A stretch of DNA of 64,000 nt from Loxodes magnus (lineage: Eukaryota > Ciliophora > Karyorelictea > Loxodida > Loxodidae): positions 558,001 to 622,000 of the forward strand of contig CAMPDV010000046.1 of the NCBI GenBank assembly GCA_946699065.1, given 5' to 3'. The translations under genes were made by a program, and so were the position numbers. This document shows positions 15,048-28,077 of the stretch, piece after piece (position 1 is the stretch's first letter; every line of letters begins with the position of its first letter). The notes under the pieces were generated by a model. That model did not search any database. It saw nothing but the letters and a program-made list of their open reading frames with translations, and had not been told where the DNA came from.

Positions 15048-16001
15048 TATTTAATTTAAAATAACACTTAAATTTGAAAATTATAAGTCTTACTATCTCT
15101 TTATTTGCTCAAACTACTAAAACCTTTATGCATTATCGCTTGTCAATACTTTAGCTTAACTTACAAACTATTTTCATTGTAATTCTAAGAATATCTAGAC
15201 CAATCTAATTTCATTATTCCTTCTATTATATTACTCTAGTTAATTTAACTTAACAACACTTCACTGTTTATAAAAACGTTAAGTAATTGGATTTTCTTTA
15301 TATGATAATTTATAGTAAATAGCACTCTGCTATGCTATAATTAGCATATAATAAGCATATATTCATAATATAGTTAATGAATTAGGATATTTAGAGTTTA
15401 TAACGTCTCCATTAAATGGATTCCTTTCTCTTTTAAATGATATCAAAATGCTTTATTTCAATTATACTTTAGGAATATTTTTGGTTCTAAACCATTAATT
15501 AAGATAACTATGAAAGAGATCATTAATATTATAGATTAAGTCATAATTCATACTAAGCTTTCATACTCACTTTCTTTATTTTATTTGACATAGAAACTCC
15601 ATAAAGCTAAAGTAATAGTTTTTCAACCTAAAACTATAGAAGGATTGTAATGATGCTATTATGCTGTTGTTATTATAAACCTATATAAAAATATAAAATT
15701 TGCATGATGATAATATAAGCATTTAGTATACTAAATAAAAGTGAGATTATCTATCTCTAATGTAATGATTGAAAGGATAAGATTAGATTAGTAGATTCAA
15801 GTATTATTAAATAGCCTTCTTTATATCTAAAATACTTTATCCTTTTAGCTAGGAAATTAGTATTTAAATATAGGTAAGAAGGATTATCTAACGCTTTTAG
15901 ATCTTTATGGGAGTTAATAAAGAAGAGATAGTTGAACTATGAGGGTGTTAAGAGTTATAGTAAATAGGGATTAGCAAATGATTTTTATTAAATGTTTGAA
16001 A
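15048..16001. other. Intergenic, AT-rich
   Basis: About 950 bp between two convergent 3' ends (Asterix-like +, YIPF6-like -). No supported gene. The frame continuing beyond the YIPF6-like stop stays open for over 100 codons but reads as low-complexity non-protein sequence. Confidence 0.5.
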
Positions 16002-16652
16002 TCATACTGAAAATACGAACCAAGCTAAAAATGAATAGAACAAAAATATAGGGTAAATTGCCAAACCTCTCTTATTTTGTGGGATAAACTCTTGTATAAA
16101 TCCAATGCTTGCCAGTATAGCTCAAGATAATCCCCCTATGGAAAGCATGAATTTCATGAATAAGTGTCATTTAAAAATTTTTGTCAAAATTGCAGTCAAA
16201 CATATAGGAAGCACACAATAGCCAAGGATACAAAGAGATTAGAAAAAAGAAATTTTAGTTCTTAGCAGAAGGGCGTTTAAACTTACTATAGTCGATCCAA
16301 ATCATACTAAAACAAATATTAGAGTAAATATTTAACTAGCTGGGTTATCAATTTCATCATTTTAAGGATTAGACTTCACTGTTAATATAAGGGAAAGACT
16401 TATAACTAAGAATAATGGTCCTCATAAATCTCAATCCTTTAAATTTTTTTAATTTTCAAATGTCTATATGGGAAAAATAACAAATTTAACCTTAGAAAAT
16501 ACACGTTTTAGGTCTCTTTTAACGGTCTCTAAAACAGGCTCATCTATCATTTTCAACAATTATAGATTTTTACTCTAATAATTTATCTGAATTAGTTCTT
16601 AAGCAGGAATTTACTATTTCTTGTTTCTTTAGATCTGAAGTTAATCAAACAT
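16002..16652 (-). CDS. YIPF6: YIPF6-like Yip1-domain membrane protein, 216 aa
   Basis: Golgi and ER multipass protein of the Yip1 family that interacts with Rab GTPases. Hallmarks are DEPVLETVKRDLKRVF before the membrane part, KDWDLWGPL at its start, LNALLLRTKISFFQSLCIL with GYCVLPICL, and LAIYPIFLFYSFLAW at the end. Five hydrophobic segments are visible. Several conserved Trp are TGA (16432-16434, 16441-16443 and others). The closing codon is also TGA (16002-16004). It sits where the family normally ends, and no further in-frame TGA occurs for over 300 bp, so it must act as the stop. The upstream ATG at 16650-16652 was chosen because it gives an N-terminus of normal length. An ATG at 16548-16550 is the alternative. 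Confidence 0.92.
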
Positions 16653-17126
16653 AACTTTAATAGAAGCTTTATCAAAAAACTTTAAAATGAAAAGTTTTAA
16701 ATAGCTTAATCTAATATTTTCTGGTTATTTTACTATGCAACCTTTTATATTAAAAATAGCTTAAATATCTTATTGTATATTAGAGGGTAACTTTATACCC
16801 TAAATAATTAAAAAATAAAGAAGTAGATAGTTAAAATTTTACCCTTTAGAAAATACTAAATTTACTGTCTTTTTCAAATAATTTTTAGCTTTTTAGCTTG
16901 AACTGTTCTTTGATTTATAAATATTAGATATGAAAAGAAGATATTATATTTTTTATTAGAGCTAAAAAATTTGTTTAGCTAACCAGATTTTCAAACCCTT
17001 TAATTCATTGAATTGGAAATATAAAGCTGACAATAAATAGCCCTTAATACAGGTATAAAGGTAAACGAAGAGATTAGCGAGAAAGGAATATAAAGCTAGG
17101 AATCTTGATAGAACATTATATATAAT

Positions 17127-20100
17127 TCAAAAGGTTTAAAGCTAATTACTTTCGCCTGTTCTATTACTACAAAACTTTGTGTTTATTAAGTAGTTGTCAA
17201 TCTTGTCAAGGCATTACTTTATGTTTGTTTCCATTGCTAGCATTTCATTTTGAAAATTGATAAACAAGAAGTCTAAGGTTCCATAGGAATATAGGCAATC
17301 TGAGATTCCATCGTAATTAATCTATATCAATAATTACACTTTGCTTCTATAAATATCTCCCTGAATAAAATTCTATTTAGACCTTTTGGTATTCTGATAA
17401 TTGCACGTTTGTAACTATAAACTCTTACATAATAAAAACTTAAAGTAGACTTGCAAACACCTTAAGATTCAATATCTGCTTCTCGTTTAGTTGAATATTA
17501 TATTACATTTCCGCGTTAAGAATGACATACTCAATTAACTACTTCTTCAGTATATAAAAAGCAAGCAGCATTTAAGAAACCTTTCTATGAATAAAATAAA
17601 TTACTTATTTTCTTACAAATTGACTAAGCTATTTGATCTATATGCTTCATAAGGAGAAAGTTATTTTTAGATACTCTGAACATTACCTGAAATATACACA
17701 AGTTTTAAATAGCCTTTCAAACTTTCAGGTATTTCTTCTATCGCTTAACTCATTTTACTAAATAAATTTTCCATTTCTTCTAATAAGATTTTAACTTAAT
17801 TTTCCTCTTTCTTTTTAATATGCTATTTAGAGAGTAATTTATAGATCGATTGGTTATTTCTTCCAAACTATGGCTCAGCTAATTAACCCGAAGTTTGTCT
17901 CTTGTAACTTAAGTAATTTTTTGCATCAAGCTGTTCTGAATTATCATATGAAGGTTCAGTTTCTAGTCACTGTTTAGTTTTATCGTTTATTACAAAATTT
18001 AGATCAACGTTGTGGTCAATTAGCCTTTAAAAAGATGACTGGAAAATTTATTTTAATCACTTTTAAGTTATGATAGACATTTTTAAATTCATTGTTTCCA
18101 TTAATTAACCATTTTATTAAGCAAGCTTAACAATCTCCTCAAAATGAAGGTAAAATCTAGGATTTTCACGAAAGTTTTAAGCATAGAAGCTGTCTATTTC
18201 TTCTTTATTTTAAAGATGGTTTTCTTGTTGAAAAATTTCTTCCTCCATTTCATCTTAGTCATCGTTTTATTCTAGCGTTTCACTTAATTCTTCAATATCT
18301 TCACTACTATTTTCTATCTTATTACCTACTTCAATTTTATTGAGGAAGTACCTCTGAAAAATCTGTTGAAAAAATTTCTTAAAGTGAGAGTAATAATCAA
18401 CATTTTATAAGCTCTTTTTATTTTTATTGTGTAGAGTTCTTTTTCTTTATATTGTATGCTAACTTTTAATTATCTCATTTTTATTTTAGTTTTTGTTAGA
18501 CTATTCTTCTTCGTTATAATCAAGCCTTGCGAATTCAAGAGGTTTCTTTTTAAATTACTTTTTTGTAAGTGAAAAGGATTGTCTTTAGATATGCGAGGGT
18601 TTTATTTAATTATATTCATTTACATTATTATGCAGTTCTTAGCTTTCTGTTTGAGATTTTTTAATTATTAACTTTTAATCAAATTGACTTAATGTTTTTT
18701 TATGTTAGTTAAGGTTTTCTTGAAATTTTTATTTATCTTCTTCTATTTAAACTTGTTCATTGTGCTGAATTTACTTGCTTTATATATTACTGCTTACTTA
18801 ATTAGTTTTCTTTGTTTAAGAAACCTTATATCAATTATTATTCAGCTATTTTACTTTTTACGTATTTTAGAATTCTGAAAATCATTATTTTTCTTCATTT
18901 TATTTAGACTTCTAGATTTTACTTATCATTTTCTTATTTTTTTGTATGTTATTTCTACTAAATGGAGATAAACTTCTACTTTCTTCCTAATTAGGAGTTT
19001 TGAAACCCTGCTAGAAAAATTTATCCACTTTTTGTTGGTCTACATTTTAGTTTATTTAATACCTTTAGTTTTCATAAATATTTGGAAATTTATCTACACT
19101 TTCTTGGTATAATATTTCTGATTCTTAGGTTAAGGTTATATAATGACTTTTATTTAAATCAATTATAGACTTATCATTATCTTGCTCAATGTATTATGGT
19201 ATCTAAAGAAAAGATTTTGAGAGTTTATTAGATTTATTTCTTTCAAGCTATAGTTTGTTTTCTTTAGTTAAAATTTAAGTTTCTACCTCCTATGTTTGCT
19301 TTTAAACCTTAATTTAAATTTAATTAGTTAACTTGGAAGTCTAATCCTTATATTTTTTTTTAGAATGGCTTAAGTTGCTTTCAATTTTATTTTTGCTTTG
19401 CTTTTACTTCTTTTGTTCATTTAATTATTACTCTCGTAACTTAATTGGAGTTTTACACTGAATAGATTCTATAGATTCGATAGTATCAGCATTTTCATTA
19501 ACTATCTAATTGTTTTTCTTTGATTTATAAGTACAATTTTGGGCTTTTTTTGTAGATTTGATTTGGTTTCTTTTGATTTGTGTTTCAATGAAGAATGAAC
19601 TTGCCTCTTAACTATCGTCAGATTCTTTCGTTTAGCTTTATATGTTTAAGAAATCAAAACTCTTATTTATATCCAAGTCTTTTGAGGAATCTTTCTCCTT
19701 TCGGCCTTAATTAATACTTTTAGTTAAATTAAAATTGTTCAAAAGATTTCTACCCTGCTAATTTATTTACTTTTGGTAATTCTTACTGATTCTCTTTTTA
19801 CTTGGTGAAAAGTTAAACTGAGAAGAGTATTATTAACTCCCATAATCTGTAGATTCATTCTAATTATGAAGTAAATACTACTAACTCTACTAAAACTTCA
19901 TAGAAGGAAGCAAATTCTACAACTCCGCTATGTTTGTTGCCTCTCTAGGTATATTTACTTTATTTCCTCTTATTTCTTTAACTTAAGTTTATAATCCTCT
20001 AGATTTACTTTAATTTAAGTCAGATTTCTTCTAAAACTCCTTTTTTAAGCAGCTCTGCTTATTCTTTGCTACTAGTACTTACTTTTTTGGTTTAAAGAAA

Positions 20101-20171
20101 GAGTTTTTAAGTTCGTTTTTTATAGAATGGTTATATTCTAACTGACTTATTTCGTTTTAATGAATTTGCAT
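17127..20171 (-). CDS. Paralog family member 1, 1002 aa, unknown function
   Basis: First of three related genes in this window (others at 20603-23874 and 49391-51789). About 750 residues are Lys/Asn/Gln/Ser-rich and probably disordered. The last 250 form the conserved part: IPESLKGYLK, an LSPYEAYR segment, VSQMLLAFYILKKQLIEY, NLKVFASLLQVFI, then NYDGISDCLYSYGTLDF and a short variable tail. Two introns restore the frame: 17585-17604 (20 nt) and 17322-17337 (16 nt). The second lies, in phase 0, two residues before the NYDGIS motif, as in both paralogs. The order of helices vaguely recalls the later half of a Ras-GAP domain, without its key Arg or FLR motif, so I make no functional claim. Stop TGA 17127-17129. 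The start is the only in-frame ATG near the 5' limit, and an upstream exon is possible. Confidence 0.78.
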
Positions 20172-20602
20172 TTAATTTTTTGCCTATTTTAAAATTAAAT
20201 TTCCATTAGATTTGTTGTAATACTATCAAGATGAAGTCTATACTAAAACCTAAAATACCTTCAAATCATTTCTATTCACATAACTTTAAAACAAAACACT
20301 TTCTTGTCTTTTACTATGCTATCTCCTTTCTTATTATCCTTCTATTTTAAACTACTATTCTTTAATTTTTAGTGTTGCTATGATTATAATTTACAAAATA
20401 ATGACTTTAATAATGTGATATAATAAAGAGCTTATAATAGTTCGTAGTGCTTCTAATAAATGATAATATATTATAAGATTGATATGAAAAGTACATATTA
20501 AATCATATAAATGTAGCTAGTGCAATGGCCATATAAGCATATTTCTTATTTAAAGCTTATTGTAGAATACTGTTTAATATGATTTATTAATATACAATCA
20601 AA
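20172..20602. other. Spacer between tandem paralogs 1 and 2
   Basis: About 430 bp of AT-rich sequence between the 5' end of paralog 1 and the 3' end of paralog 2. The paralog 1 frame stays open upstream for about 80 codons but has no ATG, so a short 5' exon cannot be excluded. Confidence 0.5.
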
Positions 20603-23600
20603 TCATTTATGCAGTCCTAATTTTATTACTAATCCATTTGAATTTACATTTTTATTTTGACCATAGTTTAAACACTTCTTTAGAGAGCTTTCCAAATTAT
20701 CCTGCCTTTTCTAGATTATTGCTTATGCAAACTTCTGAATTTTCTATTTTATTTTAAATACTTTCTAGTCGTTATTGTCTAAAACAGTATCTAAGCATTG
20801 GATTGGATACAGTAAATGAGATATTCCGTCAAAATTTAACTTTATAAAATACTTACATCTTCCTTGTGCTGATATTTCCCTTTATAAAAGTCACTCTGAA
20901 TTTTATTGAAGTTAATGAAAGAAATTTCTTTAGGCAAGTAGATTTGTAAAAGGATAATCTATAAGATACTAGCAAATATTCTAAGGTTTTTAGTTTAGAT
21001 TGAGTTAAAATCCTCCTTCAAATACTTTTTATACTTAACGCATAATTTTTCGTTAATTTATTTCGAAATGAAGTAGAAAGATATGAGCATTTCCATATTT
21101 TATCTATATATTAAGTGTTACTTTTATTCCGAGTGCTTTTTTGATATTCTTAACCTCTCAAAAGGACTAATAAAGTGCCAATATGTGTTTGTAAAATCAT
21201 TTTTGAACCCTCTATTTACAAACTCTATAACAGTTTCTGGAATTAAGTCAATCTTTTATATCATCTCTTATATTAGTTTTTCGATTATTTCTAGCAAAAC
21301 TTAGTCTAATTATACTGATTTTACTTGATTTTCTTGAGCATTTGCTTGCTAGTTATTTGAGTTAATTAATTTATCTATTTGTGTAGATGCAGTGTTATCA
21401 GTAATGCTATTACTAAGATTTTAAGATAGATTGTTCAAAGAAATACTAATAGTATTCATCTTAAAAAATGCAGATATTTGCTCATTATTTATTATTAGAT
21501 CACTTAAATTTAGATTTCTTTCTGTTAAAGTTTCCAGACAAACTTATTAGAAAATCTCTTTTATCCATACTTATACTTTTATTCCTTGACTTTTGAAGAA
21601 CTTTTAATATAACTGAGTATTAACTTGGGATATTTTGACAGCATCTCCGAAGTAGTCAATTAAATCTCCATTTTTTATTACGTTATTTTTGTCTAATTAA
21701 TATTAAATTTTTTCTTAGCTATTTAAATATCTCCTAGCTGATTTTGCTTGAATCTTGGCTTGCTTAGCCCCTTCTAATTTTAATAAATTTGTATTTAGAT
21801 TTTCGTTTTTATCGTATTTCAAGATTTAATTAGTTGATTGATTCTCACTATCTATACTTTTCTTATCTATTTTGTCTTTAAAATAAATTTTATTAAAGGT
21901 CTAATGTAACTTTCTTAGCAACTTCGTTTCTGTTTCGTCTCCTTTACTTCCATTATCTTACTATTACTCGTTTTTTAATTGAATATTTTCCTAAGATCTA
22001 GATTTAAGTTTTTGAATTTATGACTTGACCTGCCGAATTAGATTACCTATGCCTTTTCTTAATTTTTTCTATATTTTCTATTGATTTGGTGTCAATAAAT
22101 TATCCTAATATTACTCTTAATCTATTTGGCCATTGATAGTTTACTCTCTCTAGATTTAAATCATAGGAGTATATATTTGCTTAATCTATTAATTTTATAC
22201 GTAGCTTAAATTTATTTTTCTAAATTTTTTCTTTATTTGCTTTTTCTTATTCATATCATCTTCATTATCTGAAGTGTTTAATTCTTAATCCTATTAAATA
22301 GATAAGTTGTTTAATACTTAATTATAGGACTCATTTAAGCGTTAATCTATTTTCTTACTTCCTCTTCTTGCTGCTTTTTATGTAACTTGACATGTATTAT
22401 TCTATTTCTAAAGAGCCTATGAAGTTTATTGATCTGGGAAAGCTTGCTTTTACTATGGCAGTTAATTTTAGTTTTTATTAGAAATATAATAAATCTCAGA
22501 AGGAACTTAGTAAAAATGTTAAACGCTTTTATTATGTTGGATTAGCTTATCTATTTTATTAGTATTAACTTTGAAATTTACATAATCCTGCAAATCTTCT
22601 AACTCTATTTTTTGCTTATATTTCTTATTTAAATCCTTACTATTGTTTTAAGGAGAATGTACTCCATATTATCTTTCTAAGGATGTGCTTTCTTTAATAC
22701 GTGATTCCTTTTAACCCCTGTCCCTTAGTTATACAACACTTTTATTTCATTCAACTTAATGATTATTCTAGTTATTTTATGAAGATAAAAGTTGATTAAT
22801 CTTTATATTTTTTGGCTTTTCTACCTGGAATTAATATAAATCATACTTTGAATCATTGTTAAAATTAGTTTTATATGCATGTTGATGTTCTTAGTTATTC
22901 GGCTTAATCATAGACTTATTTTTATTCACTTAATCACTGAATTCTGATTTATTTAAGTGTTCATTATGTGATAACTAACTCATTACTATCTTATTAGATT
23001 TTTTAATCTTTTGCTAGTTTTTCATTTACTGGATTTTGGTTAGATTTTTTTTGTATTAAAGACTGAAGTCCTAAGCTTTTTATATTTGATTATTTTCTAT
23101 TCCTTCACTAGTATAATGATGTACTGATGTTTCTGTATTTTCTCTCTCCATATCAATTGAAATGTTTTAATCTAAAAAATTTAATTTGGAATTTTAGATT
23201 TATTTTGGTTTTGTTTTTTCCTTAAATTTAGTTTTTTCCCACAAATTTTTTTCTGAATAAGGAGGAAAAATAACTTCAGGTAAAAAAGTTTCCTTAGGAC
23301 TTTGATAATTTAAAGGTTTTGTTTAATTAATTAGCTTCGCTTTTGTTTGAGTTTTATCTTCACTTTAGTTTGCTTAAATATGTCCTAATTAAATTTAATA
23401 ATTGAAGTCAAAACTTTTATTAACTACATTTTAGTTGGTTTGAGATTAGGTTTTTAATTAGTTTCCAATTAATTATTTAGCTGATTTTTGCTTACTCATT
23501 AAGTCTTTATTACTCTACATTTATTTCTGTATTTCTTAGTTCTTTATTATGATATTGCTTTTAGGTTTATTTTGCTCCAAATTATGGCTTTAGTTTTATA

Positions 23601-23874
23601 AATTAAAATTAGATTAGTTTTTAGATACTCTCCTATTTTATATTTTTTTAAGTTCTTTCTCCATTTCTAAACTTTCAAAGAAATAAGGAGGTTTTGCCTC
23701 CTAAGCATCATAATAACATTTTAGTTATAATAGCTATTCATCGAACTCTGAACATCTATTTTCACCATGTCTTCGATTGAAAAATTTATTTTTAAGGTTT
23801 TTCTTCTATTTGACTTAAAAAGGATCACTTATAATGATGGTTTTTATTTTAAAATCATTGCTTCTTTACACCAT
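20603..23874 (-). CDS. Paralog family member 2, 1084 aa, unknown function
   Basis: Tandem relative of the gene at 17127-20171. The long N-terminal part is Asn/Gln/Lys-rich with short Pro-containing islands (EAKPPYFFES near 23700, PEVIFPPYSEK near 23260), which might be ligand motifs. A more regular region follows from about residue 700 (IDYFGDAVKISQ, FFKSQGIKVQ, VWIKEIFQ). The conserved C-terminal part reads IPETVIEFVNRG, FISPFERLR, MEMLISFYFISKQINEK, NLRIFASILQIILLQIY, KIQSDFYKGKYQ, and after a 17-nt intron (20840-20856) NFDGISHLLYPIQCLD. That intron is in phase 0 at the same place as in the other two paralogs. The second intron of paralog 1 is absent here. Stop TGA 20603-20605. One internal TGA (about 22747) is read as Trp. 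The ATG at 23872-23874 is chosen; the frame stays open further upstream. Confidence 0.8.
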
Positions 23875-24329
23875 ATTTATTTAAAAATAACTTAGGAGGA
23901 AATACTTAATAACATTATCATTAATTATTATTTATCTCTTACAAATTAGATTATACATCATATTGCTATACAAGTATTTCTACTCTTATAAACGTCTTGT
24001 TTCTTTACCTCCTATTTACTTATTTAAGCCTGGTTAGAGTTTATAGCTATTTTTTTACTTTAGCTATACAAATATAAATTAGTTAAGTTGGATTTTATTG
24101 TATGTCTGCTATAATATCTAATACGTTTTTAAAAGTAGTGATTATTAGTTAAATTGTATGCTTTTTTGTTTTGGACTAATTTTTATTAATTTACTAAAAT
24201 AATCAGACTTTTAAATTTTTATCAATATAATACCTTGTTTTTTGATATTTTTCTTATTTAATCTATAATAGAAATATCTTAAAGAAGCATAAAATGATAA
24301 ATTAAATATCCAAAATTAATTATTTCAAG

Positions 24330-24928
24330 ATGCTTAGTTGCTTTTTCTAACTTCATTTCAAAATCTTACTAGCTTACATTTTCTTTAGACTGTTTAAGTT
24401 TCTCATGCTAGATTAATTAAAAGAGGCATCTAAAGAGCAAATGTTTTTCTAATAATAAACTTAGAGATGTATTAACTTTCTTAACCTTATTTTAGCTTTA
24501 TTTCTAAGTAGATTGATACTAGTTAAAAGTATTCTGCTTTCTAAGCTTTGTACCTTTATTTGTAAATACTTAGTAACTATTAAGAAAGTCTATTAAATAA
24601 TGCATGCTACTTTATCTTTGGCTTAAATAAAATAATATTGGTATTTAGCTTAAGGGGATTATTAGTGAATATTGTCTTAGTTCTTTAAAATCTTAATCTA
24701 TTGATTGCTGCAAGATTCTTTTTATTTACATTGCTTTTGGAGTTTATGTCCTTTTCTGCTTATCGTTTGAAAAGAAAGAGCCAAGTTAAGTATTAGTCTT
24801 CAGTAAATAATAGATAGCAATTAATTGAAATAGAGCTACAAACTTAATGTAGATAAACGGAAAATCTAAAGGATTGTTTAGATAATATACAGAAATAGCT
24901 AAAATCTAAATATCCAAGTAAAGAGTGA
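24330..24928 (+). CDS. Possible BAP31-like membrane/coiled-coil protein (exons unresolved)
   Basis: Two overlapping-phase + frames look coding. 24330-24668 encodes hydrophobic segments and a Gln-rich loop (MFFQQQTQRCINF then LALFLSRLILVKSIL), which resembles the third membrane segment of BAP31-type ER proteins. The second frame ends in TGA at 24926-24928. It has a hydrophobic stretch, a KRK basic cluster and a coiled-coil-like tail (LIEIELQTQ...NLKDCLDNIQKQLK). Joining them needs an intron of length 3n+2. A 17-nt GTA...AG candidate starts at about 24522, but other solutions exist. First membrane segments, if any, would lie before 24330. Treat as a tentative locus, not a solved gene. Confidence 0.28.
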
Positions 24929-27900
24929 TAGTTGATAATAAAGATTATTTACCTTTGCTATTATTTCTGAAGATACAAGATTAGTTACATTTAATATTCT
25001 ACTTCATACTAAAGAAAAGAAATAAGCATTATTATTAAAGTCTACTAGTAACAAAATTAAAGATAAAAATAAGACAAAAGAACAATGAAACTTAGTAAAA
25101 TATTAAATATCTATATAGTAAATTTAAAGCAAATCGAATCAATGTAATTTAGCTTTTCCTTATAAAGTATTTAAAATTAACAATCAGTCCCTCACTTAAA
25201 TTGGCAAAAGAAAGGTATGAGATATAAAACTTATATAAACTAATTCCTTTTATTATATAGAATAAAATAAACAATGCTGTAAAATTAATAAAAATAGAAC
25301 TTTGCTATTAATTCTTAATTGTAAAGTAGCTTTTGAGCTAATTATTATAAAAAATTATATTTCATCTAATATAAAAAGCCATTTCCTCATTCCATTACCA
25401 AACAGAGTTCTTAAATGCAATATTAGATTTAAATGGTTAACTAATAGGCTATTTAATAAATAATGCTTGCGTTTCCTTATATTTTAAGAATTTCTTTAGT
25501 TAGTAATTATTTATCTTTGATGGCTTATTTCATTTTATTTATAAAGGCAAATTCTTTTAAATATAAAATTATAATTAGCGATTCTTTCTTAGACTAATAT
25601 TACCCTAATCTCATTTAAAAACTCTAGCTAACCTCACAAATAAAAGAAAAATTATGCAGTAAATTGAATTAAAAGAGCATATTTGTTACTTTACCTAAGA
25701 GTACTGATTTTAATAATCCAGAGCTCTTATCTGGCAAATCTACTCTTAAAAAATGTGAAGTACGTCTTTATTCCCTCTTTTAGAATTATCTTTTCCATTT
25801 AACTTTATAAAAATAGCAAATTTTGTAATTTGAGTTAGATCTCTAAATTAGTCACTATTTAAAGGACTAAAAATACATTTGAATAGCAATATCTAAGAAT
25901 GAGGCTATCTTTCCTTAATCTTAGAATTCTAGCAAATAAATGGAAAGTAAATTATAAGTCTATTTAAATAATTATATATCTATCTACAATCTTCTCCTTC
26001 TGTTATTTCTTCCTAATCTAAACTGCTTAGTTCAGTCTTATTTTAGTTAGTGCAAATCGTTTTTTAGGGAATGTATTTAAATAGACTGACTGATTATTAA
26101 ACTCTCTAATGAAACAAAAATTCTAATATTTTCATAAAGTTAGCTACAATCAATGGATACAAAAAATGTAAATTCAAATAGCAAATACTAGTAACTAGAA
26201 TTACCACTGAGCTAATAACTCAACTATAGAAAGCGTAAGAAACTTCTACGCTTAAAAGAAATATTCCACTATAAATTTATAAAAACTACTTAAAGAAAGC
26301 TTTAGTTAATGCTTATCTACTAAACATCAAGCATCTATAAATACTAAGGAAGTAAACTATTAGTTCTACTCACCCTATGAAACTAGATAATTTACATATA
26401 GTTATCTAATAAAGTGAATAAATATACATAAACTTACCTACCTTCTATATAATTTTAAATAGTAGTTAGTATTATATCTAAAAAATAATATTTTACGTTT
26501 AAAAAGCTTTTTCACACAATAACGTAGAATGTATAAAACAATTAAGGAACTTAAAATTTAATAACGCTTCATTTATAGTAATACACTTATAAAAATAGCC
26601 AAAGTAACTTGCTATATTAAAACTAGTAAGATAAAATAAAATAAGGATATAGTTAGAAATTATAAGGCTTTAGTAACTTAAATTTAGAAATAAAACATCA
26701 AATTCCAAGATTTTTAAGAATAGGCTACTATGTAATTTCGTGATAATAACGTTGTATTCAAAGTTAAAATATAAGAGTAAAAAATGAATGAACACATAAA
26801 TTAAAAATGCTCAATGTGAGAAATAGAGGAAATTAAGCGTATAAGACATTGGAAAATTCGAATGCTATCTTTAGATTGTTTTATAAATCTCTCTCTATCA
26901 GAATCTTTCTACCTAAAATACAAAAGAAAAAAAATTAAATACTTAAAGCAGATTTTTAAACTATTAGAGAGAAAATAATAAGAAATGCATACTTATAAGC
27001 ATGTTTCTTAAAGCCAAAGAAGCATATTTATATTAGTTATTTAACTAATAATTTTTGGTTTTTCCATAGAGAATATGATATAAAGCTTCTGTGCATAAAG
27101 TACTTCTTAATGTAACTTATTTAATTCCTTCAAAATTACTAATTAACTTAAATATTAGCACTTTTCTTTCATATCTCTTAATCTAAAAATAGCTTACTTA
27201 TAGAATACTTACTTCAAAGGTATGTAAATACCTTACTAATAATTTAAAACATAGTTATGAATAAAAATATTTAAAAGTTTTTAAAACTGCGAGATATAAA
27301 TTAAACAATAATAAATATGAATAGCTATTAATATAAAAGAACGTTAGCACTTTAAATTATAAATTTAAACTATTAGATTCAAAACATTTTTCATTGATTT
27401 AAGCTTAATTCCCATAACGCATAGTTAAAACTTTTAAATTAAGTAAAAAACTAAAAGTTTAAATTGAATAGATTTATTAATTAGTTTAACAGTTTTATTA
27501 TCTTTTATATTCTCCCTTTTTCTACTTAATAGTTTATTGACTTAAGTTAATTTTAGAAATTAGTTTGATTTAATTTCTTGTATAAGCTCTAGAGTACCTA
27601 GTCTTTTTATCTTATATCATTTCTATGTATTCTTTATAACTAGTATACCTGAACTTTAAATTTGAAACTTATAAGAAGATATTATATGGTAAAACAATAG
27701 CTTCACTAGCATGTTGGGAGAACTAATAAAGTAAAGCTATAGAGTGATTCTGTGGTAAAGACTTGAAAATCACATAATTTATATTTCTTATTTACTTTTA
27801 AACAGAACTATCTATTTAATTAAGCTAAGCCTTTATAACTTATTTCTAGCTTGTATATCAACACTAATACAGTTATAACTTCTTTTTTACTTGTATATGC

Positions 27901-28077
27901 TTTCCTAGAATCCCTTAGTCAGGTTAAAGTAGCATAGAAAGGAGTGAGTAAGTTGAGATGATATAGGGGGTATTTAAATAGATTTAAAAGAGAAGAGATT
28001 TAAAGTATAGAAGTCTTAACAATTCTTCATGTTTGTTTAGGTTATATAAATTCATCTTAATTTCAATTTGAATAATA
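24929..28077. other. Gene-poor AT-rich stretch
   Basis: About 3.1 kb with no coding frame I can support on either strand, no recognisable RNA gene and no obvious dispersed or tandem repeat. It is the longest gene-free stretch of the window, lying upstream of the large surface-protein gene. Confidence 0.5.

Noticed and set aside
17127-17600. Alternative frame ending at 16991 for the first paralog
   Set aside because: A second - frame (start of triplets shifted by one) is open for over 150 codons and looks plausible, but it lacks the NYDGIS motif shared with both paralogs, while the spliced frame reproduces it.
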